Shown: positions 32,034 to 41,396 of the stretch, one piece after another
Layout: the number at the start of each line of letters is the position of its first letter
Numbering within the stretch: the stretch's first letter is position 1
Source of the DNA: Pseudomonas multiresinivorans
GTDB lineage: Bacteria > Pseudomonadota > Gammaproteobacteria > Pseudomonadales > Pseudomonadaceae
DNA: 64,000 bases
Assembly: GCF_012971725.1 (NCBI RefSeq)
Contig: NZ_CP048833.1
Location: forward strand, 5,766,001 to 5,830,000
Direction of reading: 5' to 3'
Notes under the pieces: model-generated
What the model saw: only the letters and a program-made list of their open reading frames with translations
Told to the model about the DNA's origin: nothing
Database searches by the model: none
Translations under genes and position numbers: made by a program

Positions 32034-33226
32034 AACGAACTGGCCAGGCCTCCGCCCAGCGCCCCCAGCAGCACCAGCGTCCAGGGCGGCAGGCGGCCAC
32101 TGAGCAGCACCAGGAAGGCCAGTGCGACCAGGCCGATATCGAGCAGACCGACGATGGTCTCGCTGCCGATGGGATGGATCAGCGCCGCCAGCAACAGCCC
32201 GACCACGGCGGTGTTCACTCCGGCCAGCGCTGCGCGCAAGCGACGCTGGCGGCGCAGACTCTCCCAGAACGGCAAGGCGCCAAGTACCAACAGGAACGAC
32301 GGCAGGAAAATCGCCAGCAGGCAGAGCAGCGCACCGGCCACACCCCCCGGTTCAGCGTTGGCTGCACCAAGGAATGCGGCGAAGGTGAACAGTGGCCCCG
32401 GCAACGCTTGTGCCGCGGCGTAGCCGGCGAGGAAGGTCTGCGCATCGACCCAGCCAGGCTCGACCACCGCGCTCTGCAACAGCGGCAGCACCACATGCCC
32501 ACCCCCAAAGACCAGGCTGCCAACGCGGTAGAAGGCGTCGAACTGCGCCAGCCATGGCAAATGCCACACTGCCGCCGCCAACGGCAAAAGCGCCAGCAGC
32601 GCGAAGAACAGCAGCAGGTAGAAGCTGCCCCGGCAACGAGGCGTCGAATGACCAGGGCCCACAGCCTCGCTCGCCACGGACGGCTGCAACCAGGCCATAC
32701 CGATCAGCGCGGCGCCGAGGATTGCCAGCAACTGCACAGCCACTCCGGGCCAACGCAATGCGACAGCGGTCACCAGGATCATCAGCCCCTGGCGCTGCCA
32801 GTCCGGGCACAGTGACCTGGCCATGCCCCAGACGGCATGGGCAACGACCGCCACCGACACCAGCATCAGCCCGTGCAGTGCCCCAGCCGGCAGCCATTGG
32901 CCGTGTCGCGACAGCCCCAGGGCAACCAGAATCATCAGCAAGGCCGACGGCAGGGTAAAACCGACCCAAGCCACCAGCGCGCCCCACTGCCCCGCGCGCA
33001 AGGCGCCGAGGGCCATGCCCAGTTGGCTGCTGGCGGGGCCCGGCAGGAACTGACAGAGCGCGATCAGGTCGGCGTAGTGATGCTCGTCCAGCCAGCGACG
33101 GCGGCGCACGAACTCCTCGCGGAAATAGCCCAGGTGCGCCACCGGCCCGCCGAAGGAGGTCAGGCCCAGGCGCAGGAAGATCAGCAAGACGGTCCAGAGA
33201 GAATCGCGCGGCGTCGGTTCGGTCAT
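32030..33226 (-). CDS. chrA: Chromate transporter ChrA (two-domain)
   Basis: A 398-residue inner-membrane protein with two homologous CHR halves: LTSFGGPVAHLGYFREEFV with FLPGPASSQLG in the first, and SLVFGGGHVVLPLLQSAVV with ALPGPLFTFAAFLG in the second. Such proteins export chromate in exchange with sulfate or protons. About ten to twelve membrane segments. No chrB regulator is adjacent. It is convergent with the SDR gene. Confidence 0.92.
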   Translation of the reverse strand: MTEPTPRDSLWTVLLIFLRLGLTSFGGPVAHLGYFREEFVRRRRWLDEHHYADLIALCQFLPGPASSQLGMALGALRAGQWGALVAWVGFTLPSALLMILVALGLSRHGQWLPAGALHGLMLVSVAVVAHAVWGMARSLCPDWQRQGLMILVTAVALRWPGVAVQLLAILGAALIGMAWLQPSVASEAVGPGHSTPRCRGSFYLLLFFALLALLPLAAAVWHLPWLAQFDAFYRVGSLVFGGGHVVLPLLQSAVVEPGWVDAQTFLAGYAAAQALPGPLFTFAAFLGAANAEPGGVAGALLCLLAIFLPSFLLVLGALPFWESLRRQRRLRAALAGVNTAVVGLLLAALIHPIGSETIVGLLDIGLVALAFLVLLSGRLPPWTLVLLGALGGGLASSF

Positions 33227-33284
33227 GGGTGGCGATCAGGAGAAACCAGTCGGGTAGTCTGGCAGCTCGATGTTGCAGTGCAAC

Positions 33285-34538
33285 TCACTTGCCCAGCTCG
33301 CGAATCCGCTGTTCAAGGAAGCGTCGTTCCGGCTCCAGCTTCGTCAGCGCCAATGCCCGCTCGTAAGCTTCGCGTGCCTGCCCATGGCGCTCCAGCCGGC
33401 GGCAGAAGTCCGCACGGGCAGCGTGGGCCAGGTGGTAGTCCTGCAACTCGCCGCGGGCGAGGATGGCGTCCACCTGCGCCAGCCCGGCTTCGGGGCCGTC
33501 GCGCATGGCCAGCGCCACGGCACGGTTGAGCTCGATCACCGGCGAGGGCTGCATGGCCAGCAGCAGGTCATAGAGACCGACAATCTCCGCCCAGTCGGTG
33601 CTGGCCATGTCGGCAGCAGCGGCGTGTACGGCAGAGATCGCCGCCTGCAAGGTGTACGGGCCGATACGCCGGGTGGCGAGCGCGGCGGTGATCAGTTGCT
33701 GCCCCTCGTCGATCTGCGCACGGTTCCAGCGCGAGCGGTCCTGGTTTTCCAGCAGCACCATTTCGCCATCCTCGGCGGTACGCGCCTCGCGCCGCGACTC
33801 GTGCAGCAGCATCAGCGCCAGCAGGCCCATCACCTCGGCCTCCGGCAGCAACTCCAGCAGTTGCCGGCCCAGGCGGATGGCTTCGGCGGACAGGTCGGTG
33901 CGTGTCAGCGAGTCGCCGGCCGAGGCCGAATAGCCTTCGTTGAACACCAGGTAGATGACCCGCAGCACGCTGGCCAGGCGCTCCGGCAGCTCCGCCGCCT
34001 CGGGCACCTGGTAGGGAATCTGCGCATCGCGGATCTTCGCCTTGGCGCGCACGATGCGCTGCGCGATGGTCGAGGGCGTGGCGAGGTAGGCGCGGGCGAT
34101 TTCCTCGGTCTTCAGGTCGCAGACTTCGCGCAGGGTCAGCGGCACCTGGGAGTCCGCCGGCAACGCCGGGTGGCAACAGGTGAAGATCAGCCGCAGGCGG
34201 TCGTCCTCGACGCTTTCGTCAGCCTGCTCCTCTACCGATTGCGTGTCGATTTCCAGTTGTTCGGCGATCTGCACCAGGGAAGCATCGAAGCGCGAACGGC
34301 GGCGCAGGCCGTCGATGGCCTTGAAGCGCCCGGCGGAAACCAGCCAGGCGCGCGGGTTGGCCGGCACGCCGTCGCGCCGCCACTGGTCCACGGCGGCGAC
34401 GAAGGCTTCGTGCAGGGCCTCTTCGGCCAGGTCGAAATCACCCAGCAGGCGGATCAGCGTGGCCAGCACCCGACGCGACTCGCGACGGTAGATGTCGTCC
34501 ACCACGTCGCGCAGGGGCTGGGGAGCATACTCGTGCAT
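33285..34538 (-). CDS. ECF42-type RNA polymerase sigma factor with C-terminal TPR-like domain
   Basis: A 417-residue protein. Region 2 (about 10-85: ALHEAFVAAVDQW, PRAWLVSAGRFKAIDGLRRRS) and region 4 (about 115-170: LTLREVCDLKTEEIARAYLATPSTIAQRIVRAKAKIR) are clear. A long C-terminal helical, TPR-like domain (about 185-410) replaces an anti-sigma factor, as in the ECF42 group. That group is known for linkage to DGPF/YCII genes, and a YCII gene lies 2.2 kb upstream in the same direction. It probably controls the YCII-SRPBCC-DUF899-SnoaL operon. Confidence 0.88.
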   Translation of the reverse strand: MHEYAPQPLRDVVDDIYRRESRRVLATLIRLLGDFDLAEEALHEAFVAAVDQWRRDGVPANPRAWLVSAGRFKAIDGLRRRSRFDASLVQIAEQLEIDTQSVEEQADESVEDDRLRLIFTCCHPALPADSQVPLTLREVCDLKTEEIARAYLATPSTIAQRIVRAKAKIRDAQIPYQVPEAAELPERLASVLRVIYLVFNEGYSASAGDSLTRTDLSAEAIRLGRQLLELLPEAEVMGLLALMLLHESRREARTAEDGEMVLLENQDRSRWNRAQIDEGQQLITAALATRRIGPYTLQAAISAVHAAAADMASTDWAEIVGLYDLLLAMQPSPVIELNRAVALAMRDGPEAGLAQVDAILARGELQDYHLAHAARADFCRRLERHGQAREAYERALALTKLEPERRFLEQRIRELGK

Positions 34539-34683
34539 GGGCCGAAGATCCTTGGCGGGAAGTGGGTCTTCCTATCCTGCACGGGTTTTCGTCGGGGTGG
34601 GAGGCGACCGGACGGGTGTGCGGTGGGAGAGCGTTGCGGGGTATTTCTCTGAGGCCGGCCATGCACCGGGGTCGATGGAGCAT

Positions 34684-34763
34684 TGTAGGAGCGAGCTTGC
34701 TCGCGAACCCGCTTCACGCCGGAGCTGCCGGGAAATGCGTTCGCGAGCAAGCTCGCTCCTACA
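34684..34763. repeat. REP palindrome pair
   Basis: Inverted REP copies at 34684-34708 and 34739-34763, between the sigma factor gene and the SnoaL-like gene. Confidence 0.88.
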
Positions 34764-34771
34764 AGTCGAGG

Positions 34772-35212
34772 TCAGGGCTTGGCATCGAAGAGCAACTGCC
34801 CCGTGGCCGGATCGAAGGGAATGGAGAAGTGCTCGTGGGCGATCTTCCACTGCCCAGCCTCGCGGCGCAGGCCGACGCTGACCCGCGCCCAGGAAGCATT
34901 GTGCTGGCCCTTGTCGTCGGTGCCGCCGCAGTAGGCGAGGTAATGCCCGAAGGCCGTCTCGCCACCAATCTCGAAGCTCAGCTGGTGAATCTCGAATATG
35001 GGCTCCTTGCACATCTGCGTGCAGTCGCGCCAATGGCTGGCGTAGGCCTCGACGCCCTGGAATTGCAGTTGCTTCACCGCATCGAAAGCGAGGATGTCAC
35101 GGGTGTAATGGCGGGTGATGCCTTCCACATCGGAGGCGCGGACGGCTTTCAGCCAGCTCTCCAGCAGCGCGTGAAGTTCGGCTTGGGCGGCGTTCTTTTC
35201 AGCGGCAGTCAT
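34772..35212 (-). CDS. SnoaL/NTF2-like protein
   Basis: A 146-residue protein of the nuclear transport factor 2 fold: LLESWLKAVRASDVEGITRHYTRDILAFD (about 17-45), followed by beta strands ending GQWKIAHEHFSIPFDP. Such proteins act as ketosteroid-isomerase-like enzymes or ligand-binding folds. The start at 35212 has AGGAGA upstream. It is the last gene of the sigma-linked cluster, 21 bases behind the DUF899 gene. The substrate is unknown. Confidence 0.85.
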   Translation of the reverse strand: MTAAEKNAAQAELHALLESWLKAVRASDVEGITRHYTRDILAFDAVKQLQFQGVEAYASHWRDCTQMCKEPIFEIHQLSFEIGGETAFGHYLAYCGGTDDKGQHNASWARVSVGLRREAGQWKIAHEHFSIPFDPATGQLLFDAKP

Positions 35213-35233
35213 GGGGTGTCTCCTGCTCAAGCA

Positions 35234-36016
35234 TCAGGACCCGCAGCAGCTGTGCGGCTGCGGGGCTTCGTCGTATTCGTCGTGGAAGCGCGTCCAGTTC
35301 ATGCCCTTGCCCTGGTAGTCGGGCATGCCGCCCCAGCCTTCGCCACGCCCCAGCGGGGTGAGGTCGAGCAGGTGGTAGGTGAACAGCGGCGCTTCCAGCC
35401 CGCGGCCGTAGGTCGAGTAGCTGTGGAATATCTGCTCGCCGTCGCGCAGGAACACGCTCATGCCCGGCTGCTCGCCGCGCACGTGGTAATCCTGGCCCAG
35501 GCTCTCCAGTTCCGCCTTGTCGCGGTAGTTGTATTCAACCGGCGCGACGGACTCGTCGACGCTGACGTGGAAGTCGTAGTTGAAGTCGCAGCCAAAGGAC
35601 GAATACCAGGGGAACTGCCAGCCCATGCGGGCGCGGAAAGGCGCGATCTCTTCCAGCGGTGCGCGGGACACCATGGCGAAGGTGGTACCGCGGGCGTGCA
35701 GGTGCTCCAGGCGGCCAAGATTGTCGATCAGGTAGGAGCAACCCTCGCAGCCCAGCCCCGTGTCGCGGTGGAACATGAAGTGGTAGACGATCAGCTGCGG
35801 CCGCCCCTCGAACAGGTCGAGCAGGCGCAACGGGCCGTGCGGGCCTTCGAAGCGGTAGTCCTTGTCGATTCGCACCACCGGCAGTTCGCGGCGCTGGGCG
35901 TTGAGCGCGTCGCGGGCGTGGGTGGCGGCCTTTTCCTGCTCCAGCAGGCGTATCCGCGCCTGGCGCCAGGCGGCCTGGGAAACAACACGGGGAAAGTCCT
36001 GATTGGCCAGTTTCAT
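35234..36016 (-). CDS. DUF899 thioredoxin-like protein
   Basis: A 260-residue DUF899 protein with the family signature YHFMFHRDTGLGCEGCSYLID (split across about 76-96), an internal CxxC, and PWYSSFGCDFNYDFHV. The C-terminus ends PHSCCGS, with an extra vicinal cysteine pair. The fold is thioredoxin-like and the enzymatic role is unknown. The ATG overlaps the stop of the small CPLC gene (ATGA at 36013-36016), so the two are translationally coupled. Confidence 0.87.
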   Translation of the reverse strand: MKLANQDFPRVVSQAAWRQARIRLLEQEKAATHARDALNAQRRELPVVRIDKDYRFEGPHGPLRLLDLFEGRPQLIVYHFMFHRDTGLGCEGCSYLIDNLGRLEHLHARGTTFAMVSRAPLEEIAPFRARMGWQFPWYSSFGCDFNYDFHVSVDESVAPVEYNYRDKAELESLGQDYHVRGEQPGMSVFLRDGEQIFHSYSTYGRGLEAPLFTYHLLDLTPLGRGEGWGGMPDYQGKGMNWTRFHDEYDEAPQPHSCCGS

Positions 36017-36177
36017 GTTGCACGCTCCTGGGGACGCTCCTGAGAAAGCCCCCGTTGCTCGTTGGACCGGACGCGGCGCTTGCCGCGCAGGCGGGTGACG
36101 GCGAATGCGCTGACGCCGCCGGCGGAAAGGACACTGGTCACGGCCAGCGTCAGGGTCGATACGCACAGAGGGCACAT
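36013..36177 (-). CDS. 54-residue CPxC membrane mini-protein
   Basis: A short gene that is easy to miss. It has a perfect AAGGAGG site 7 bases before the ATG at 36177, begins MCPLCVSTLTLAVTSVL, has one hydrophobic helix (about 6-30) and a basic tail (RLRGKRRVRSNEQR). The CPLC pair at the very N-terminus could be a redox or metal site. Its stop overlaps the DUF899 start. I do not recognise a named family. The coupling and strong ribosome-binding site argue that it is real. Confidence 0.75.
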   Translation of the reverse strand: MCPLCVSTLTLAVTSVLSAGGVSAFAVTRLRGKRRVRSNEQRGLSQERPQERAT

Positions 36178-36206
36178 GGCTCGCCTCCTTCAGGTTGCGG
36201 CTTGCA

Positions 36207-36737
36207 TCAGCCCTTCTCGGCCAGCACCTTGAGGTTGGCCAGGCCCGCCTCGAAGTCCTTGCCGACCATGCTGTCCACATCGATGAACAGGTGCATGATC
36301 TTCGCCACGAAGGGCACCGGGCCGAACATCGCCCAGGTCACTTCGGTGCCGCCGTCGCGCGGCACCAGGGTGAACTCGGCGGTGTTGCTGGCCTTGAATG
36401 GTTTGAGGAATTCCAGGGCAAGGGTGGTGCGGCTGCCGGGATCGTTCTCGACGATCTCCATGCGCCCAGCCCCGGCCTTGCTGTTGCCGGCCCAGGCATA
36501 CACCGCGCCGCGGCCCTTTTCAGCGCCGGAGAAGGTGCGCTGCATGTCGGGGTCGAGCTTTTCGTACGGAGACCACTGCCGCCACTGGTGGAAGTCCTCG
36601 ATATAGCCCTGGACCCTCTCCGGCGGCGCCTGGATGCGCAACGAGCGCTCCACGCGGAAGGTGCCCGGACGATTCGCCGCCAGCACCAGGACCACCGCCA
36701 CCGCCAGTACCACCACCAACGCAATCCACTTCAGCAT
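36207..36737 (-). CDS. SRPBCC-family (polyketide cyclase-like) membrane-anchored protein
   Basis: A 176-residue protein. An N-terminal membrane helix (about 5-22) is followed by a START/SRPBCC domain (VERSLRIQAPPERVQGYIEDFHQWRQWSPYE at about 30-60). SRPBCC folds bind hydrophobic ligands. The start at 36737 is behind AGGAGG. It lies 29 bases before the CPLC gene on the same strand and 40 bases after the YCII gene, so one operon is likely. Confidence 0.85.
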   Translation of the reverse strand: MLKWIALVVVLAVAVVLVLAANRPGTFRVERSLRIQAPPERVQGYIEDFHQWRQWSPYEKLDPDMQRTFSGAEKGRGAVYAWAGNSKAGAGRMEIVENDPGSRTTLALEFLKPFKASNTAEFTLVPRDGGTEVTWAMFGPVPFVAKIMHLFIDVDSMVGKDFEAGLANLKVLAEKG

Positions 36738-36777
36738 CACATCCTCCTGACGTTGCCATCACTTGAAGAACCGGGCC

Positions 36778-37146
36778 TCAGCGCCCGGCGAAGTATCGGT
36801 CCCAATCGCGCACCGGGCGGACCTCCACGGCGCCGAGGCGGCCGCTGGGAATCCGCTGGGCGATCTGCAGCGCCTCGTTGAGGTCGCGGGCGTCGATCAG
36901 CACGAAGCCACCCAGGTACTCGCGGGTCTCGGCGAAGGGCCCGTCGGTGATCGACAGCCCCGCCGGCCCATGACGCAGCGTAGTGGCGGTTTCCACCGTT
37001 TCCAGCGCTTCGGAGGCCAGCACCCGGCCGGCGCGGCGCTGGTACTCGTCGTTGGCGAAGCACTCGTCCATCAGCCGGCGGTATTGCCCGTCGGACAGGC
37101 TGGAGAGTCGCTGGTCATCCACGTAGATCAGGCAGAGGTACTTCAT
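36778..37146 (-). CDS. YCII/DGPF-domain protein
   Basis: A 122-residue YCII-related protein with the DGPF motif (SITDGPFAETREYLGGFVLID, about 65-85) and the N-terminal MKYLCLIYVDD strand. DGPF proteins are the hallmark partners of ECF42 sigma factors. It is the first gene of the minus-strand cluster 37146-33285. Family members resemble small ferredoxin-fold enzymes; the role is unknown. Confidence 0.9.
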   Translation of the reverse strand: MKYLCLIYVDDQRLSSLSDGQYRRLMDECFANDEYQRRAGRVLASEALETVETATTLRHGPAGLSITDGPFAETREYLGGFVLIDARDLNEALQIAQRIPSGRLGAVEVRPVRDWDRYFAGR

Positions 37147-37412
37147 GGTCGTCTCCCCAGGTAGTGCGCTTGCAGTTACCTCTTAGTCGAAGCGCGCGAG
37201 CAGGATTCGACAGCCGGACAGAAATTTTTCGCGCGACGCCGGACGGTGCACGTCGGCTGCACCAGCCCAAGACTCTGCCACGGTGGTTGCGCCGTCCGTC
37301 AGGCGCCTTGTCAGGCGTGCTCCAGCGCTTTCAGATTCGTCTCAGAGAGTTCCGTACGCCAGGAAGGGAAGATGGCCATGGGAAAAAACCCCTGACCATG
37401 GAGCTCAAGAGA

Positions 37413-37958
37413 ATGAAACTTCGCGCAACCGCCCTGGCTGTCGCAGCCACCTTCGCTGTGCCGGGCTTTGCTTTCGCCGCCAACACCATCAACTTCAGCG
37501 GTGAAGTAACCGACCAGACCTGCTCGGCCGTGGTCGACGGCAACACCGACCCGACCGTTATCCTCGACAGCGTGCCGGTCAGCGCCCTGAACGGCACCGT
37601 CGGCCAGACCACCGGTGAAACCAGCTTCACCCTGCAACTGACCAACTGCGCCGCTCCCAGCGGTGCCGCCGAACACTTCACCACTCTGTTCCAGGCCACC
37701 AACGCCACCGCCTCGGGCAACCTGACCAACACCGCCAGCGGCGGCGCCACCGGTGTGGCACTGCAACTGCTCGACGGCCCGGCCGGCGCTCCGGTCAACC
37801 TGGCGGGCGGCGCAGCCGTGGCAGCCGGTGACATCGTCCTCGCCGACGGCCAGACCAGTGCCAGCTACGACTACGCCGTGCAGTACATCTCCGAAGCGAC
37901 CACCGTGACTCCCGGCCCGGTGCTCGGCTCGGTGACCTACACCCTGCGCTACGAGTGA
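37413..37958 (+). CDS. cupD1: Fimbrial major subunit, CupD1-like
   Basis: A 181-residue pilin. Start 37413 has GGAG 9 bases upstream and yields signal peptide MKLRATALAVAATFAVPGFAFA. The mature chain begins ANTINFSGEVTDQTCSAVV; two cysteines (DQTC, TNCA) form the usual pilin disulfide. The C-terminal strand SVTYTLRYE has the beta-zipper pattern recognised by the chaperone, with the penultimate aromatic. It is the first gene of a five-gene chaperone-usher operon. CupD identity is based on gene order and the adjacent rcs/pvr genes. Confidence 0.87.
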   Translation: MKLRATALAVAATFAVPGFAFAANTINFSGEVTDQTCSAVVDGNTDPTVILDSVPVSALNGTVGQTTGETSFTLQLTNCAAPSGAAEHFTTLFQATNATASGNLTNTASGGATGVALQLLDGPAGAPVNLAGGAAVAAGDIVLADGQTSASYDYAVQYISEATTVTPGPVLGSVTYTLRYE

Positions 37959-38068
37959 TACCCCGCGGCACCGCCCGCGGGTGCCGCACTCCCGCATCAA
38001 GCCGCCCCGCTCAGGGACAACCGCCCCGCGTACCTGTCCCGAGCGGCCCGGCCACAAAGGTGAACCGG

Positions 38069-38821
38069 ATGAACGCCCTCCCACTGCGCCCGCTTCGCGC
38101 GGCGACGCTCGCGCTCGCCCTGCTGGCATCCTTCACCGCCTCGCTCGCCCAGGCCAGCGTGGTGATCACCGGCACCCGCGTCATCTACCCCGGCGACGCA
38201 CGGGAAAAGACCGTGCAGATGACCAACAAGGATGGCTTCCCCAACGTCATCCAGGCCTGGATTGACGTGAACGACCCCGCCTCCACGCCCGATACCGCCA
38301 AGGCCCCCTTCCTGGTCAACCCGACGGTATCGCGCCTGGCACCCGGCAGCGGCCAGACCCTGCGAATCATCTATACCGGCTCCGGCCTGCCCCAGGACCG
38401 CGAATCGCTGTTCCATCTCAACGTGCTGCAGATTCCGCCGCGCAATGCCGCCAAGGCCGACCAGAACCAGATGCTGCTGATGCTGCGCAACCGCCTGAAG
38501 CTCTTCTACCGCCCGGCGAACATCGCCGGCAGCCCGGAGCAACTGCCCGAGAAGCTGCGCTTTTCGCTGGTGCAGAACGGCAGCGCCTGGCGAGTGAAGG
38601 TGGAGAACCCCACCGGTTATCACGCCTCCTTCGGTGGCGCGACGCTCAGTGTCGGCAATCGCCAGTGGACGCTCCAGCCGACCATGGTGACGCCGATGGG
38701 CGAGGCCCAGTGGCAAGCGGAGAAAACCTCGGAACTCCCCGCCGGCACGGCGAGTCTTTCCGCCATGCTGATCAACGACTACGGCGCAAGAGTGGAACTT
38801 CGCCATGATCTGCCGCGTTGA
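38069..38821 (+). CDS. cupD2: Periplasmic fimbrial chaperone, CupD2-like
   Basis: A 250-residue PapD-like chaperone. Signal peptide to about residue 30 (ending LAQA), then SVVITGTRVIYPGDAREKTVQMTN, conserved LAPGSGQTLRIIYTG, and LFHLNVLQIPP typical of the G1/F1 strands. AAAGGTG precedes the start at 38069. It overlaps the usher gene by 17 bases. It would fold pilin subunits and carry them to the usher. Confidence 0.9.
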   Translation: MNALPLRPLRAATLALALLASFTASLAQASVVITGTRVIYPGDAREKTVQMTNKDGFPNVIQAWIDVNDPASTPDTAKAPFLVNPTVSRLAPGSGQTLRIIYTGSGLPQDRESLFHLNVLQIPPRNAAKADQNQMLLMLRNRLKLFYRPANIAGSPEQLPEKLRFSLVQNGSAWRVKVENPTGYHASFGGATLSVGNRQWTLQPTMVTPMGEAQWQAEKTSELPAGTASLSAMLINDYGARVELRHDLPR

Positions 38822-41396
38822 TCTGCACCGTGGAGCGCTGCTGCCCTTCGCCCTCGGAACCCTGACCATGGCGGTCGCGGGACTGGCGCGAAGCGAAGCG
38901 GACTACCGCTTCGACGACAGCCTGCTGATGGGCTCCGGGCTGGCCGGCGGCAACCTGGAGCGTTTCAACCGCGCCGACCAGGTGGACCCCGGCACCTACC
39001 ACGTCGACCTGTACCTCAACGGCCAGTACGCCACCCGCGCCGAAGTGGAAATGCGCCAGCGCGGCACGCGCGCCGAGCCCTGCTTCAGCGAACGCTTCCT
39101 GCGCCAGAGCCTGGGCGCGCGCCCGGACCCGCTGGCCGGCAAGGACGACCAGGGCATCTGCCACTGGATCAGCGAGCGCCTGCCCGACTCGACCTGGAAC
39201 CTCGACACCGCACGCCTGCGCCTGGACCTTTCGGTGCCCCAGGCGCTGCTCGACATCAAGCCGCGCGGCTACGTCAGCCCGGACGAGTGGGACGCCGGCA
39301 GCACCATGGGCTTCGTCAACTACGACGCCAACCTCTACCGTTCGAGCTTCGAAGGCTCCAGCAGCGGCGGCGATTCGGACTACGGCTACCTCGGCCTGAA
39401 TGGCGGCGTGAACCTCGGCCTGTGGCGCCTGCGCCACCAGTCCAACTACACCTACTCCAGCTATGCGGGGAACACCCGCAGCGACTGGAACAGCATTCGC
39501 ACCTACGCCCAGCGCGCGCTCCCCGGCCTGCGCAGCGAACTGACCCTGGGCGACAGCTACACCGAGGGCAATCTGTTCGGCAGCATGGGCTACCGCGGCG
39601 TGCGCGTGGCCACCGACGATCGCATGCTGCCGGACTCGCAACGCCAGTACGCACCGCAAGTGCGCGGCACCGCGAACACCAATGCGCGGGTGGTCATCAG
39701 CCAGAATGGCCGGAAGATCCACGAAACCACCGTGGCGCCGGGCCCCTTCGTCATCGACGACCTCTACGGCACCGCCTACGACGGCGACCTGGACGTGCAG
39801 GTGATCGAGGCCGACGGTAGCGTCTCGCGTTTCTCCGTGCCCTTCTCCGCCGTCCCCGAATCCATGCGCCCCGGCCTCTCGCGCTACAGCGCCACGGTTG
39901 GGCAGGCCCGCCAGTACGGCGATGGCAACGACCTGTTCGGTGACCTGACCTACCAGCGCGGCCTGACCAACGCCCTCACCGCCAACCTCGGCGCGCGCGT
40001 CGCCGAGGACTATCTGGCACTGCTCGGTGGCGGCGTACTGGCGACGCCCTACGGCGCATTCGGCATGAACACCACCTTCTCCAGCGCCACCGTGGAGAAC
40101 AACCAGCGCAAGCAGGGCTGGCGCGTCGGCCTGAACTACAGCCGGACCTTCCAGCCGACCCAGACTACCCTGACCCTGGCCGGCTATCGCTATTCCACCG
40201 AAGGCTACCGCGACCTCGGCGATGCGCTCTCGGCACGCGATGCCAGCGACCATGGGGACACCTGGGACTCGAGCAGCTACAAGCAGCGCAACCAGTTCAC
40301 CCTGCTGGTCAACCAGGGCCTGGGGCAGTACGGCAACCTCTACCTGTCCGGCTCCACCGCCGACTACTACGACGGCAAGAGCCGCGATACGCAGTTGCAG
40401 GTCGGCTACTCCAATACCTGGCGCCAGCTCAGCTACAACCTCGCCTACTCGCGCCAGCAGACCACCTGGTACCGCGACGTGAACGACGACTACGACCCGT
40501 CGCAGCCGCCGCAGTACAACCTGCAGCACGGCAGCAACCGCAACAACACCCTGACCCTGAGCGTATCGATGCCGCTGGGCTCCACCAGCCGCGCACCGAA
40601 CCTCAGCGCCATGGCCTCGCGACGCTCCGGCGACACCAGCGGCAGCACCTACCAGACCGGCCTCAACGGTACCCTGGGCGAAGACCGCACGCTCAGCTAC
40701 GCCCTCTCCGCCGGGCGCGACAGCGAAGGCCAGGGCACCGACTTCAACGGCAGCCTGCAGAAGCAGACCTCGGTCGCCACGCTCAACGCCGGCTATGCCG
40801 AAAGCTCCAGCTACCGCCAGGTCAATGGCGGTATGCGCGGCGCGGCGGTGCTGCACAGCGGCGGCCTGACCCTGGGCCCCTACGTGGGCGACACCTTCGC
40901 CCTGGTGGAAGCCAAGGGCGCCAGCGGTGCTGGTGTGCGCGGCGGCCAGGGCGCACGGGTCGACAGCAACGGCTACGCCGTGGTGCCGTCGCTTTCGCCC
41001 TACCGCTACAACCCCATCAGCCTCGACCCGCAAGGCATCGACGAGAACGCCGAGCTGGTGGAGACCGAACGCAAGATCGCGCCGTACGCCGGCGCCGCCG
41101 TGAAGGTCGAATTCAAGACCCTCACCGGCCACCCGCTGCTGATCCAGGCGAAGCTGCCCGATGGCCAGCCATTGCCGCTGGGCGCAGATGTGCTCGACGG
41201 CAACGGCGTGAACATCGGCATGGTCGGCCAGGGCGGGCAGGTCTATGCCCGCGCCGAAGGCGAACAGGGCCGGCTGCGCGTGCAATGGGGCGAGAGGGCG
41301 GAAGACAGCTGCTTGCTCCCGTACGACTTGAAAGGCGCCGATCTCGACCAGGTGCTGGTGCGCCTGCAGGCGACCTGCCTACCGGAGGCTTCATGA
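38805..41396 (+). CDS. cupD3: Outer-membrane fimbrial usher, CupD3-like
   Basis: An 863-residue usher. Signal-like N-terminus, an N-terminal domain beginning YRFDDSLLMGSG, the 24-stranded pore region with GYRGVRVATDDRMLPDSQ and YAPQVRGTANTNARVVISQNG (plug, about 260-305) and GPFVIDDLYGTAYDGDLDVQVIEADG, and C-terminal domains ending CLLPYDLKG. These are standard usher motifs. The length is normal, with no frameshift. Confidence 0.92.
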   Translation: MICRVDLHRGALLPFALGTLTMAVAGLARSEADYRFDDSLLMGSGLAGGNLERFNRADQVDPGTYHVDLYLNGQYATRAEVEMRQRGTRAEPCFSERFLRQSLGARPDPLAGKDDQGICHWISERLPDSTWNLDTARLRLDLSVPQALLDIKPRGYVSPDEWDAGSTMGFVNYDANLYRSSFEGSSSGGDSDYGYLGLNGGVNLGLWRLRHQSNYTYSSYAGNTRSDWNSIRTYAQRALPGLRSELTLGDSYTEGNLFGSMGYRGVRVATDDRMLPDSQRQYAPQVRGTANTNARVVISQNGRKIHETTVAPGPFVIDDLYGTAYDGDLDVQVIEADGSVSRFSVPFSAVPESMRPGLSRYSATVGQARQYGDGNDLFGDLTYQRGLTNALTANLGARVAEDYLALLGGGVLATPYGAFGMNTTFSSATVENNQRKQGWRVGLNYSRTFQPTQTTLTLAGYRYSTEGYRDLGDALSARDASDHGDTWDSSSYKQRNQFTLLVNQGLGQYGNLYLSGSTADYYDGKSRDTQLQVGYSNTWRQLSYNLAYSRQQTTWYRDVNDDYDPSQPPQYNLQHGSNRNNTLTLSVSMPLGSTSRAPNLSAMASRRSGDTSGSTYQTGLNGTLGEDRTLSYALSAGRDSEGQGTDFNGSLQKQTSVATLNAGYAESSSYRQVNGGMRGAAVLHSGGLTLGPYVGDTFALVEAKGASGAGVRGGQGARVDSNGYAVVPSLSPYRYNPISLDPQGIDENAELVETERKIAPYAGAAVKVEFKTLTGHPLLIQAKLPDGQPLPLGADVLDGNGVNIGMVGQGGQVYARAEGEQGRLRVQWGERAEDSCLLPYDLKGADLDQVLVRLQATCLPEAS

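Noticed and set aside
38772..41285. Minus-strand open frame opposite the usher gene
   Set aside because: Translation is Val/Ala/Gly-rich without pattern; the usher on the plus strand has all family motifs.
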